Positions 1-9,118 are shown, counted from the stretch's first letter. The stretch: 64,000 nucleotides of DNA from Chloroflexota bacterium (GCA_028875055.1 JAPPGG010000027.1:1-64000), one strand, 5' to 3'. Program-made: numbers and translations. Notes: a model not told the origin generated them from the letters alone.

Positions 1-90
1 TCATCCGCCATGTCCCTACGTAACAACCCCTTACATACCCCTGTCAGCCCATCTAGGGGGAAGGGATAGTCCGAGAGCGGGATGGTGGCA

Positions 91-612
91 TCAGGCCTTT
101 GATCCTTTTACGGACCTGGAGAGATGCTGGAGGTCTTGCAGGTCTTCGACCAGCTTGTCGGTGTCACTTTGGCGGACGACCAGGGAGAGAGCGTAGCGGG
201 CGGCGCGAAGGCGCAGGGCAGGGTCGGGAGAGTGCATGGCGTCGGCAAACACGGAGATGCACAGGGGCAACAGCTTCTGAAGTTCCTGGCTGACACCCGC
301 AGCTGACTCGTAGCGTACGAGGTCCACCTGGCGGCGGAAAGAGGGATTGGTGAACCAGCGGCGCAGGGTGGACTTTCCCACGCCGAGCAGGCGTGCGGCC
401 TCGGCCCTGGTAGGGGCCTGGGCGACGATGGCCAAGGCCGCCTGCTGGCGGAAGGAAAGGTTTGAGAAATCGCGGGGCAGGCCGTCATCATCGCCACTTG
501 CGGGTCCGACGGGCAAGGAAGGGCCGCCGGCTGAGGCCGGAGCCCGGGTTCGCCGGGGCGCCAGGTTAGAGGTATGGGAGCTGCTGGTGTATTGGCGGTT
601 CCTGTCTGGCAT
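91..612 (-). CDS. Helix-turn-helix DNA-binding protein, phage-like
   Basis: A 173-residue protein. Residues about 50-95 form a homeodomain-like helix-turn-helix: a FRQQAALAIVAQ helix, then AARLLGVGKSTLRRWFTNP, which reads as turn and recognition helix. This resembles the HTH of phage terminase small subunits and phBC6A51-type proteins, where it recognises DNA. The first 45 residues are polar and probably disordered. The C-terminal half is helical (KLLPLCISVFADAMHSPDPALRLRAARYAL) and could be a dimerisation region. No phage genes flank it, so a cellular regulator or an orphan phage remnant are both possible. The family assignment rests on motif appearance only. Confidence 0.6.
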   Translation of the reverse strand: MPDRNRQYTSSSHTSNLAPRRTRAPASAGGPSLPVGPASGDDDGLPRDFSNLSFRQQAALAIVAQAPTRAEAARLLGVGKSTLRRWFTNPSFRRQVDLVRYESAAGVSQELQKLLPLCISVFADAMHSPDPALRLRAARYALSLVVRQSDTDKLVEDLQDLQHLSRSVKGSKA

Positions 613-1250
613 AAAAGGTCCGTGGCCTCCGTGGTTTTTCTGATTTGGCCCGGGGGATTTGGCAGGGAGCTATTGGGCCAGTCAAGAATTATGGTAGGGA
701 CGGGCTTTCCAGGGTGGCAAGGGGGAAGTGTCAGGAGGTTGGAGGGACGGACTGGAAACTCTGCTGTAAGAATTCAGATTTGGGGGGAATGCCCTCACCC
801 CCGGCCCCTCTCCCTATGGGAGAGGGGTGACCATCTCTGATGGTGGATTCGTTCCAGTCAATTGCCTCTGTATTTGGTAACCCATCCGGCCGCGCCTCTC
901 CTAAGGAGAATATTTCTTCCCTCTCCCTGAGAGAGAGGGGCAGAGGTGAGGGGGACGCTCCAACTCTGAACTGTTACACTCTGCGGAACTGAAGTGGCAA
1001 GCATGGAGACCGCGTTGGGTCTGCGGCATCAAACCGGAGTGCGGGATAACGCCCGGCCCATTATTTCAGAGTGATGGAATCACTTTCAGGAAGGGCATTT
1101 ACTTGCTTGCCGGCGGGCCTAATGCCAGCAAGGCGGGGGTTGGCCCGGGGCCCGATCATCCCGAGCCCAGACCTCCCTCAATCAAGGGGGAGGTGACTTT
1201 TTATCCCGGTGCCTGGCGCTGGCGCCCCGGGGGGCTTTCATGGGGCAGTT
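613..1250. other. Intergenic region holding one inverted-repeat element
   Basis: No gene is supported here. The region contains a non-autonomous inverted-repeat element at 765-978, listed separately. The remaining sequence has no hairpin or ORF that I can support. Confidence 0.6.
765..978. mobile_element. MITE-like element, GTAACTGTTCAGA-type termini, divergent interior
   Basis: The left end TGTAAGAATTCAGATTTGG and the reverse complement of the right end, TGTAACAGTTCAGAGTTGG, match with few differences. They resemble the ends of elements at 53480-53655, 55909-56076 and 56712-56888. The interior differs: it carries two inverted CCCTCTCC/GGAGAGGG palindromes (about 790-830 and 915-955). There is no coding capacity, so it would need a transposase supplied from elsewhere. 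No target duplication was verified. Confidence 0.55.
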
Positions 1251-2600
1251 TCAGAGGGGTGGGGTGAGGGTGACGTTTAGGGTTTTTTCGCACCAGCGGG
1301 CGGCGGCCAGCAACTGGGCCTCGCCCATGTATTGGCCCACCAGCTGGAGGCCCAGGGGCAGGCCCGAGGCGGCGAGGCCGGAGGGAAGGGTAATGGCGGG
1401 GAGGCCGCAGGAGGTCCAGGGACCCTGGAACATGGTATTGCCGGTGGTGGTCAGGTCGGGGAGGGATGGAGTAGGGGTTGATGGGGTCAGGAGGATGTCA
1501 ACGCCCTCGGCCAGCCGACGCATGTCGGTGATGAACTGCTGGCGGCGTTCCATGGCGCGGGAGTAGGTAACGGCATCGGTGTCGAGGCCTCGCTGGATCA
1601 TGCCCCGGATGCCGGGCTGGTAGTCCATGGCCTGACGGCGGAACATAGGTTCGTGGAAGGTGGAGCCCTCCACGGCCATAACAACCTGCTGGTCCTCGAT
1701 GGCGGAGTCCATGCTGGGAGGCAGGAGAATCTCTTCCACGTCGGCTCCAGCCTCGGCCAGGCGTTCAACCATGGCGTCGGTGTGCTGCCGGGTCTCCTCG
1801 TCGGCGTGGTCGTAGAAGAATTGGCGGATGACGCCGACCCTGGGGGCAGAGGCGGAGTGGAGGTCGGCAAGGTAGTCCGGTACGTCGAGGTCGGAGGCAA
1901 CCCAATCGTTGGGGTCGGGACCGGCCATGACCTGGAGCAGGAGAGCGGCGTCCTCCACCGTCCGGGTCATCCAGCCCATGGTGTCGAGGGACCAGCTGAC
2001 GGGGATAACGCCGTAGCGGCTGACCCGGCCGTAGGAGGGCTTGAAGCCGACGACACCGTTGTAGGAGGCGGGACGGAGGACGGAACCCACGGTCTGGGAG
2101 CCCAGGGCGGCCGGGCACATGCCTGAGGCGACGGCGACGGCGGAACCGCTGCTGGAACCGCCCGGGGTGTGGGCGGCATTCCAGGGATTGACGGTGGGTG
2201 AGGGGTCCATGCAGGCGAACTCGGTGGTGACGGTCTTGCCCAGGATGATGGCGCCGGCCTGCCTGAGCAGGGTTACGGGAGCGGCATCGTGGTCTGGGAC
2301 AAAGTCGGCGAACACGCGGGAACAGGCGGTGGTGGGAATGCCGGCCGTGTAATAGATGTCCTTAACGCCGACGGGGATGCCGTGGAGGGGGCCCGGCCGG
2401 GCGCCGGAGGCAAGCTCGCGGTCCCTGGCTTCGGCGTCGGAGAGCACGGTGTCCCGGTCGAGATAGACCCACGCCCTGAGGGATGGTTCGAGGGAGTGGA
2501 TGCGGTCGAGGAGAGACCGGGCGAGGTCGGCGGCGGAGAGCTCCCGGTTTCGGATGAGGTTGGCGGCCTGGGTGACGGTAAGTTCGTGAGGCTGGGGCAT
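1251..2600 (-). CDS. Amidase signature family hydrolase
   Basis: A 449-residue enzyme of the amidase signature family (GatA/AtzF/malonamidase type), which hydrolyses amide bonds with a Ser-cisSer-Lys triad. All three residues are visible: Lys80 in GIPVGVKDIYYT, cis-Ser149 in TPGGSSSGSA, and nucleophile Ser173 in SQTVGSVLRPAS, with the family's usual 24-residue Ser-Ser spacing. FKPSYGRVSRYG follows as expected. The start is fixed by AGGAGA eight bases upstream of the ATG, overlapping the end of the leucine-rich-repeat gene, so the two are probably co-transcribed. No gatB or gatC lies nearby, so it is a stand-alone amidase rather than the tRNA amidotransferase. Substrate unknown. Confidence 0.93.
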   Translation of the reverse strand: MPQPHELTVTQAANLIRNRELSAADLARSLLDRIHSLEPSLRAWVYLDRDTVLSDAEARDRELASGARPGPLHGIPVGVKDIYYTAGIPTTACSRVFADFVPDHDAAPVTLLRQAGAIILGKTVTTEFACMDPSPTVNPWNAAHTPGGSSSGSAVAVASGMCPAALGSQTVGSVLRPASYNGVVGFKPSYGRVSRYGVIPVSWSLDTMGWMTRTVEDAALLLQVMAGPDPNDWVASDLDVPDYLADLHSASAPRVGVIRQFFYDHADEETRQHTDAMVERLAEAGADVEEILLPPSMDSAIEDQQVVMAVEGSTFHEPMFRRQAMDYQPGIRGMIQRGLDTDAVTYSRAMERRQQFITDMRRLAEGVDILLTPSTPTPSLPDLTTTGNTMFQGPWTSCGLPAITLPSGLAASGLPLGLQLVGQYMGEAQLLAAARWCEKTLNVTLTPPL

Positions 2601-2602
2601 GG

Positions 2603-3898
2603 CTAGTTTCTCCTAGGTGACGGCAATGGAGGCACATCTACTTTGACCTCCTGCCAACTTTCACTACCTTCTGGGGCGACTCTTAAGGTGCATTCTAATA
2701 TTTCTTCATCCCAATCATAGTCAACAACCTCAACCACCTTGTCCTCCACGACTACATCAAACTCGACCCCATAGCGAAGGTCCATATTGCTTTGCATACG
2801 GCACACAACACTTAGTGAATTAAACTCTAGCCTCGAAATTTCTTGAAAGCCGCTTAGATAAACACTACCTAAGTCAGGGTTTCCGACAAATACATCCGGA
2901 GGCACAGAGGGCTTGGTCAAGTGATCTGGCAGATTAATGGCTTCCAAGATCACTGTCCGGAGCGCAGGCAGTTCGCTAAATGTATCCGATTCAACCCGAC
3001 TGACATTGGAAATTTTCAGCTGTTGCAATTTTGGCATGCCGGTCAAGCTCCCGTTTAGCAAAGCTACGGCGTAGTTACTGGCCGAATTCCTTACGCCTAA
3101 GTCGAGAGTTTCCAATTTACTCAATCCTTCAAACATACCCTTTAAGGGTAAAGCCACGACATCTGCCTGCGCTTCTATCCGCAGTTCCAATTGCCGTAGG
3201 GCACTCAAACTCTTGAAAAGGCCGGTTGAAGGCGGTGTCTCTAACACTAACTCCATGTGTTCGAGGCTTTCCAGATCGTCGAATAGGCCCTCAGAGACCT
3301 CTCTGGTAAGCAAGGTCAAGCTGGTCAAGTTTTTGAACCCATCCAGGTCGCCGACTTTCAATGGAATTCTATCGAGTTCCAGCGACCGGACACGTAGGAG
3401 TTCTTCACTGGTTATATCTCTGCAGCGCGTAATGTCAAGCATCTCGATAAGTAGCTGCTGGATTTCGGGTGTCCTGCTGCATATGTTTCGGGTGTCAACC
3501 TCTTGAAGTGTTTCCTCTGCTTCAGGGATATGAGATTGATTCCCCGTCACATCGGTTGAACTGTAGTCCACAACTTCTGTTTCTTCACCTTCACCAATAT
3601 TGCCAGAAATACCTGGGTCGGCCTTGTCTTCGATATTCTCGGACATCTCGCCACTTGAGGTTTCAGTTTCATCTAACTCAAGCGGTGATAAATTCCCTAC
3701 CTTTCCTTCCTCCAAGACCTCATCAATCGACTCGATGGATTTCGATACGGATGGGGCTGAGGGTTGAAAGATAAAGGACTGTCTGAAATCCCCCAGAGCC
3801 TCGTACAACTGGAAAAATGCTACACCAGCGATTACTAATACAACGATACCCACAGTCAGGCAAGCTATTTGCAGGATGGCTCTTATTTCGTTAATCAA
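2603..3898 (-). CDS. Membrane-anchored leucine-rich-repeat-like protein
   Basis: A 431-residue protein with one N-terminal membrane segment (residues about 9-31, LQIACLTVGIVVLVIAGVAF). An acidic, Ser/Glu-rich linker runs to about residue 140. Irregular leucine-rich repeats span about 160-370, recognisable as LTSLTLL, LEHMELVLE, LRQLELRI, LETLDLGV, LQQLKISN and LRTVILEA at roughly 25-30 residue spacing. The topology suggests an anchored protein with an exported repeat domain for protein binding. Base composition is clearly more AT-rich than the flanking genes, suggesting recent acquisition. It ends two bases before the amidase start. Function unknown. Confidence 0.75.
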   Translation of the reverse strand: MINEIRAILQIACLTVGIVVLVIAGVAFFQLYEALGDFRQSFIFQPSAPSVSKSIESIDEVLEEGKVGNLSPLELDETETSSGEMSENIEDKADPGISGNIGEGEETEVVDYSSTDVTGNQSHIPEAEETLQEVDTRNICSRTPEIQQLLIEMLDITRCRDITSEELLRVRSLELDRIPLKVGDLDGFKNLTSLTLLTREVSEGLFDDLESLEHMELVLETPPSTGLFKSLSALRQLELRIEAQADVVALPLKGMFEGLSKLETLDLGVRNSASNYAVALLNGSLTGMPKLQQLKISNVSRVESDTFSELPALRTVILEAINLPDHLTKPSVPPDVFVGNPDLGSVYLSGFQEISRLEFNSLSVVCRMQSNMDLRYGVEFDVVVEDKVVEVVDYDWDEEILECTLRVAPEGSESWQEVKVDVPPLPSPRRN

Positions 3899-3962
3899 AC
3901 TGTTGGCCCTTGTGTGTCAAATGTCTAAGGTTTGAATGTGGCCCTGCAGCCAAGAAAGCCCT

Positions 3963-4394
3963 TCATACCTTTTCCTGGAGGCAGGTGAAGAAGCGGTCGA
4001 GGAGGGTGCGGGCGGCGCTTTCCATCATGCGCTGGCCCACGCGGGCGATGGAGCCGCCGGCCTGGGCCTGACTTTCCACCGTTACGGTGGTTTTGCCGTC
4101 CTGCTCGTTGAGGGTGATCCGGGACTCGCCGCTGCCGAAGCCGATGCTGCTGTTGCCGCTGAGGGAGAGATGGTAGGAGGTGTAGGGGTTGGCCTCGGAG
4201 ATGGCGACTTTGGCGGTGAAGTTGCCGCGGATGGGGCCCATGCCGACGTTGACGACGGCCTGGTATTCGTTGTCTCCGGTGGGCTGAAGGCTCTGACAGC
4301 CGGGGACGCAGGAGGCGAGGGCCTGAGGGTCCATGAGGGTATTCCAGACTTTTTCGGCGGGGGCGTTGAAAATGTAGGTGGCGGAGATGTCCAT
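3963..4394 (-). CDS. CoxG-like SRPBCC family protein
   Basis: 143 residues with the SRPBCC (START-like) helix-grip fold, of the CO dehydrogenase subunit G family. Diagnostic stretches are FNAPAEKVWNTLMDPQALASCVPGC at the N-terminus, GMGPIRGNFTAKVAISE in the middle, and an alpha-helical end with GGSIARVGQRMMESAARTLLDRFF. CoxG proteins are implicated in maturation or membrane recruitment of molybdenum hydroxylases and may bind small ligands. No CO dehydrogenase-like genes are adjacent, so here it may be a stand-alone ligand-binding protein. GGAGG lies eight bases before the ATG. It follows the M20 hydrolase gene in the same direction. Confidence 0.85.
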   Translation of the reverse strand: MDISATYIFNAPAEKVWNTLMDPQALASCVPGCQSLQPTGDNEYQAVVNVGMGPIRGNFTAKVAISEANPYTSYHLSLSGNSSIGFGSGESRITLNEQDGKTTVTVESQAQAGGSIARVGQRMMESAARTLLDRFFTCLQEKV

Positions 4395-4416
4395 TTGGTC
4401 GGCCTCCAGGAAGTTA

Positions 4417-4481
4417 ATCCACGAATGGGCACGAGTAGAAAAAACTATCTCACTAGTGACTATTCGTGCCCATTCGTGGAT
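4417..4481. repeat. Perfect 18-bp inverted repeat
   Basis: Arms ATCCACGAATGGGCACGA at 4417-4434 and its exact complement at 4464-4481 enclose a 29-base AT-rich loop. It lies between the M20 hydrolase and CoxG-like genes, both read on the minus strand. It could fold as an RNA hairpin in either direction, or be a small palindromic repeat element. No T-tract follows, so a canonical terminator is less likely. Confidence 0.8.
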
Positions 4482-4486
4482 AGAAA

Positions 4487-5734
4487 TTACATTCGGGCGT
4501 CGGCCATCAGGAGCATGTTCAGGAGGGCCTGGGCGCCGTTGGCACAGTCGGCGGGCAGGGTAAATTCGTTGGGCGAGTGGCTGATGCCATCGATGCTGGG
4601 AACGAAGACCATGCCGGCGTCGGTTATGGCGGCGATGGACTGGGCGTCGTGGCCGGCGCCGCTGGGCAGTGACTGGAACTGGAGACCCGCCTGGTCGGCG
4701 GCCTCGGCCACGATGTTCTGCATGCGGGCAGGCATTGGGACGGCGCGGGCGGCCTCGACCTGGTTGATGGAAATTTCGACGCGGTTGGCATCGGCGATTT
4801 CGGCGGCGCTGCGGCGGAGGGTAGTTTCGGCGGCGGACAGGGAGTTGGTATCAACGTCGCGGAACTCCACGCCGAGGGCCACTTCGCCGGGGACTACGTT
4901 GACGGCGTTGGGAGTTACCTGGAGATTGCCGACGGTGGCAACGCGGCAGATTTCGTCCACGGTGGCCAGGCGCTGAGTGGCCAGGACCAGATGGGAGGCG
5001 GCGGCAAGGGCGTCGTGGCGGTTGGGCATGGGAGTGGTGCCGGCGTGGTTAGCCATGCCCGTGACCTGGACCTTGAAGACGAACCGGCCGGTGATGCCCG
5101 TGACGGCGCCGAGGGGAATGCCGGACTGGTGGAGGGTGGGGCCCTGCTCAATGTGGAGTTCGAAGTAGGCGGCCAACTCTCCTGGATAGCGGCGGGCCTG
5201 GTCGATGCGGGAGAGATCGCCGCCGATGTCGGCCAGACGCTGCTCGATGCCGACCCCCTCCTCGTCCACCGCATCGTAGTCCTCAGCTTCCAAAAGGCCG
5301 GCCATGGCGCGGCTGCCGAGGAGCCAGCGATGGAATCGGGTGCCCTCTTCGTTGGTGAAGATGATGAGTTCCAGGGAGTGACGCAGGGTGTGGGCGTTTT
5401 CGGCGAGGGTCCGGGCCACCTCGACGGCTCCGAGGACGCCGAGGGCGCCGTCGTACTTGCCGCCGTTGGGGACCGTATCGGTGTGGGAACCCAGGGCAAT
5501 GGCGGGAAGGGACGGGTCGGAGCCGGGCTTGCGGGCGATGACGTTGCCCGCGGGGTCGATGCGGACCTCCAGCCCCGCCTGGCGCATCAGGCCGGTGACG
5601 TACTCACGGCCCTGGATGTCGAAGGGGGAGTAGGCGAGGCGCATCATGCCCTGGGGAGTTTCGCCGATGCGGCCCAGTTCGGCCAGGGTGCGGTTGAGGC
5701 GGGCGGCGTTGATGTTCAGGGTGGAATCAGTCAT
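4487..5734 (-). CDS. M20 family allantoate/N-carbamoyl amino acid amidohydrolase
   Basis: 415 residues, the usual size of hydantoinase/carbamoylase-type M20 metalloenzymes (allantoate amidohydrolase, beta-ureidopropionase, N-carbamoyl-L-amino acid hydrolase). Di-metal ligands are all visible: His84 in LGSHTDTVP, Asp95 in GGKYDGALGV, Glu129-Glu130 in TNEEGTRF, His194 in ELHIEQGP, and His386 near the end in DGISHSPNEF. The dimerisation domain carries GMANHAGTTPM. It would release ammonia and CO2 from ureido compounds in the cytoplasm, giving access to organic nitrogen. Which substrate it prefers cannot be told from motifs. Start supported by GAGGACGTAGCC before the ATG. Confidence 0.92.
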   Translation of the reverse strand: MTDSTLNINAARLNRTLAELGRIGETPQGMMRLAYSPFDIQGREYVTGLMRQAGLEVRIDPAGNVIARKPGSDPSLPAIALGSHTDTVPNGGKYDGALGVLGAVEVARTLAENAHTLRHSLELIIFTNEEGTRFHRWLLGSRAMAGLLEAEDYDAVDEEGVGIEQRLADIGGDLSRIDQARRYPGELAAYFELHIEQGPTLHQSGIPLGAVTGITGRFVFKVQVTGMANHAGTTPMPNRHDALAAASHLVLATQRLATVDEICRVATVGNLQVTPNAVNVVPGEVALGVEFRDVDTNSLSAAETTLRRSAAEIADANRVEISINQVEAARAVPMPARMQNIVAEAADQAGLQFQSLPSGAGHDAQSIAAITDAGMVFVPSIDGISHSPNEFTLPADCANGAQALLNMLLMADARM

Positions 5735-6148
5735 GGCTACGTCCTCAGAAAGTATTTCAAAACCGGCAAGTTGCCGGCAGCGGGGCTCCGCCGCCGGGCC
5801 GGAGAAATTACCCGGGGGCTGACCGGATGCAGATTTAGGGGGTTTGCTGGCAGACCATTCATTCCGGCCTTGGCCCTTCCTTGAATAGGGAAGTAATGCA
5901 GGGCAATAGCGTCATAGTTTAAGGCTACACTGGGCAACAATTCGATAGGCAAGAGTCATGCCGCCCTGAGCTTGCTAAAGGGCCCGAAGTCCTCATACTC
6001 AGCCCGGCTGCGGGTAGTGAAGATGATTCCAGGGATAGATTCTAGATGTTTCGGCTTCGCTCAGCATGACATTCAATTGAAGCGCAATCGCCCTGGGACG
6101 TATTGCCTGACATATTTATTGTCGGGGAAACCGGGGGGCCACAGGCGC
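5735..6148. other. Intergenic region containing MITE-A copy 1
   Basis: No gene is supported. Most of the space is taken up by the 197-bp MITE-like element at 5899-6095. The remainder shows no recognisable regulatory structure. Confidence 0.6.
5899..6095. mobile_element. MITE-A copy 1 (197 bp)
   Basis: Starts CAGGGCAATAGCG and ends CGCAATCGCCCTG, forming terminal inverted repeats. Inside are a second inverted pair, GCCCTGAGCTTGC near the left and GCTTCGCTCAGCATGACA near the right. Flanking 10-mers GGAAGTAATG and GGACGTATTG agree at 8 of 10 positions, consistent with a decayed target duplication. It has no coding capacity. Four further copies of 196-197 bp occur in the window. Confidence 0.8.
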
Positions 6149-9118
6149 CTAGGAGCCCTCGGTGACCTGGAGGAGGCGTTCGGCGAGGCGGAGGCCGCCA
6201 GCCTTGTCCAGGGGACCGTCGAAGGGCGAGTAGGGGAGCAGGCACCAGGCGCAACCGGAAGCGCACCGGCATTGCCGGGCGAGCCCGGCGCCAAAGGTCA
6301 GGATGTCGCGCCAGAGGTCGAAGGTCTTCTTGGCAATACCCTGGGCGGCGGGGCTGACTTCCACCAGGAAAATGGTGGCCCCGCTGGAACAGGTGGCCAG
6401 GTCGTATTGATTGACCGGGAAGGTGAAGCGGGCGCCCACCCGAAGCATATGCTCCAGGGCGGCGACGCTGCCGTCAGGGGCAGGGGAGTCTTCGCCTTTG
6501 GGACCGGCGGCAACGCTGTCGGCGGCGGCGGAATCCCCGGCAAGCAAGCCGGACAGATCCATCCAGAAGGCCTGGGCGGTCAACTGCCAGGAGATTTCCT
6601 CCTCGGGAGTGAAGGTGGCGGTCACCAGGTCCCGCTCCGATTCCGGAAGGGCTTCGGGGTCTTCGTCGAAGCCGGGATTCCCGGACTCATCGACCACGTC
6701 CACGCTGGTCAGGGTTTCCTCAACGGACACACTTCCCAAGTACAGGGACAGACCCTGGGCGGGGGATAGACGAAGGGACTCTTCGCTGACGGTAACGGCG
6801 GAGTCGAACCTGGGGGTGGTCCTCAAGTTGGCCAGGGCTTCAGACTTTTCCAGGAGGATTTCGGGGGCGCCATCGGAACCCACTCCAGGCTCGATAAAAG
6901 CGGCCCGGTACTTGGCGCCGTCGAAGACAATGACGCTGCCCGGGTAAACCTCCCGGAACTTGCTATAGGGGGAAACAGACCCCAGGTACTCACCCTCGCT
7001 TACCAGGGTCCAATCCTCACGGGAATCTGGCTCCAGCGGAACGGCCTGAGGAGGAGAGGAGTCGTCCTTTTCCAGGGCAGGCGCCTCCCGGCGGAGGGCT
7101 TGGAAGAGGGCGTTTCCCAGGACCTCCCGGGAGAAGGAATATACCCGGCCCTCCAACTCCCGAACGAGGGCCGGCAGGTGGGGACGGATTACTTCGGCCA
7201 GGTCGGGGTCAACCACGGTCCGGTCGGGGGCCTTGGCGAGCAGTGAACCCAGGTTGTGGGCCGCGAACCTGTCGGCGCCGCTGCCAGCGGAGAAAAAGAG
7301 GGCGAACGCATTATCCCGGTCCGTATTGCCGACACCCTCTGCCAGACGGAGGAGGGCGCTCAAATCTCCGGGTTGACCGGCAAGGATGAGGCCGTCGAAC
7401 TGCCGGAGAACGGCAGGGGTGGCCTGGGATACGGTGAGGAAGACGGCCTGGCCGGAAGGCGACAGGGAGCCGGCAGCCTTGCCAGACTGGGGAGGAGCAG
7501 CGGTCTCATCGACACCCAGCACGATACTACCCAGGGCGATACGGCCTTCACCGCCGCCGGACTGGACCAGATTTTGTGCCGCCACAAAGGCGGGCCGGAC
7601 CAGGGACTCGCCGCAGCAGACCGCCACCGACTTGCCGGCATCGGCGCAGGCCAGCGCGGCGCGGGCGAGTCGGTCGGGGAGGTCTGCCAGGCCCGGAGAT
7701 TCCAGGTCCAGGGGGTCAACGAACAGGAAGTGCCGCCCGGGAGCGGAACAGTCCAGGCCCGAAATTTCCTCAAATTTCCTGGAAGTAAGGTTCAGGGCCA
7801 GCTCCCCGGCATTGCCGCTGCCCTGAACTATGAGGAAGGTCTGGGGGTCGGCGCCCAGGATAGCCAGGCGGTGGAAGAGGCGCCGCAGCAGGATGGCGAC
7901 GCTGGCCCCAAAGGCTCCCCGATACTCCTGGGCCTGGTCAAGAATCACGAACCTCAAACTCCGTAGAACCGCCTGCCAACCCTCGCCGGTCGCGGCGAGG
8001 GAGACGTTCAACACCTCGGGCGTGGCGACCAGGACTGTGGGTGACTCGCTGTCGTTGAGGGCGGCGAGGGCTGAACTATCGGCGGAGGCGTCGATGACGG
8101 TTAGTCCGATGGCGGGAAAGAGACTCTCGAGCTGGACGACGGCACGGGAGGCCGCAGGCTCGTCGGGGCAGAGGACAAGGCCGCTGCTTCCGGGGCTGCG
8201 GAGCAGGGCCTCCGCCAGTGGCACAGACCAGGAAAGAAACTCGTCGGAGGAGCGGCAGGCTTCCAGGACCACATTGCCGCCGGCCAGAAGGGCTGCCAGC
8301 GCCTCTTCCTGGTAAGACTGAAGGCGCTCAACATCGAGAGCGGCAAGGGCGCGGATGAGGGCCGGGCCCAGGTCCAGGAAAAGGGGGCTGTCGGGATAGC
8401 GAGGGGGGGCAGCGGGCCGGGTGGCCCGGGCCACATAGTCCTGGTCCCGCAACGCCGACGCATCGACGAGGAGGCGATGCAGTTCCGCCATGAAGGGATC
8501 TTCGTCGGCAGGCTGGGCCACAGGTTCGGCGGATGAAATAGTCCCGGGGGATTCCGCCAGTTCCTCGGTGGGAGCATCGCCAGCCGGCGCGGGAGACGAG
8601 CCAACGTCCGAGGTGGACACGTCGAGGGAGGCGGGCAGGACTTCCTCGGCTTGCTCAATTTCCACCTCGATCTCCGATTCGAGGCACTCGCGCTTGAGCA
8701 TATCCAGCTCCAGCGTGCTGGGGCAGGACATGGCGGCCAGCAGCTGCTGGACCGAGTACAGGACCTGGTAGGCAGTTTCACCGGTGAAATGGTGGCGGTT
8801 GGCCCAGTTTTCGTGGGCCAGGGCGACCTCTCGGACGAGGCCGGGTTCGATGCCGCCCAGGGCGCGGTCGAAGACATTCCACCAGGAGGCCTGGACCACG
8901 GCCAGCAGGTCCTGGGTTTTCATGTTGTGGAAGGGCTTCTGGGCGTCTCGATTCTGATTGAGGATCTGGTTCAGAACGTTAACGACCTGGTCGTCGTGGT
9001 GGCTGGAAAATTCGCGGGGGACGAAATTGTCCAGCTCGAGTTTCAGGAGATAAAGGGCCCTGGCCACCCTGGCGTTGTTGGAAATCACGTTGCGCCTCGA
9101 TTGGATTCTGTGATGCAA
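6149..9118 (-). CDS. Swt1-type HEPN domain fused to degenerate MrfA-like helicase
   Basis: 989 residues. Residues about 15-145 resemble the Swt1-type HEPN domain (RVARALYLLKLELDNFVPRE, NMKTQDLLAVVQASWWNVF, ENWANRHHFTGETAYQVL). A Pro/Glu-rich linker follows. Residues about 255-640 align by pattern with the two RecA domains of MrfA/YprA helicases. The catalytic motifs are lost: the Walker A position (286-294) reads EACRSSDEF, the DEAH position (394-397) DQAQ, the SAT position VQGSG, and the QxxGRxxR region RLAEGVGNTDR. Outside these motifs the family sequence persists, including YRGAFGASVAILLRRL and the C-terminal zinc module CRCASGCAWC (950-959) with LDKAGGLRLAERLL. It is probably a non-hydrolysing nucleic-acid-binding pseudo-helicase, not a decayed gene, since the frame is intact. 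Confidence 0.75.
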   Translation of the reverse strand: MHHRIQSRRNVISNNARVARALYLLKLELDNFVPREFSSHHDDQVVNVLNQILNQNRDAQKPFHNMKTQDLLAVVQASWWNVFDRALGGIEPGLVREVALAHENWANRHHFTGETAYQVLYSVQQLLAAMSCPSTLELDMLKRECLESEIEVEIEQAEEVLPASLDVSTSDVGSSPAPAGDAPTEELAESPGTISSAEPVAQPADEDPFMAELHRLLVDASALRDQDYVARATRPAAPPRYPDSPLFLDLGPALIRALAALDVERLQSYQEEALAALLAGGNVVLEACRSSDEFLSWSVPLAEALLRSPGSSGLVLCPDEPAASRAVVQLESLFPAIGLTVIDASADSSALAALNDSESPTVLVATPEVLNVSLAATGEGWQAVLRSLRFVILDQAQEYRGAFGASVAILLRRLFHRLAILGADPQTFLIVQGSGNAGELALNLTSRKFEEISGLDCSAPGRHFLFVDPLDLESPGLADLPDRLARAALACADAGKSVAVCCGESLVRPAFVAAQNLVQSGGGEGRIALGSIVLGVDETAAPPQSGKAAGSLSPSGQAVFLTVSQATPAVLRQFDGLILAGQPGDLSALLRLAEGVGNTDRDNAFALFFSAGSGADRFAAHNLGSLLAKAPDRTVVDPDLAEVIRPHLPALVRELEGRVYSFSREVLGNALFQALRREAPALEKDDSSPPQAVPLEPDSREDWTLVSEGEYLGSVSPYSKFREVYPGSVIVFDGAKYRAAFIEPGVGSDGAPEILLEKSEALANLRTTPRFDSAVTVSEESLRLSPAQGLSLYLGSVSVEETLTSVDVVDESGNPGFDEDPEALPESERDLVTATFTPEEEISWQLTAQAFWMDLSGLLAGDSAAADSVAAGPKGEDSPAPDGSVAALEHMLRVGARFTFPVNQYDLATCSSGATIFLVEVSPAAQGIAKKTFDLWRDILTFGAGLARQCRCASGCAWCLLPYSPFDGPLDKAGGLRLAERLLQVTEGS

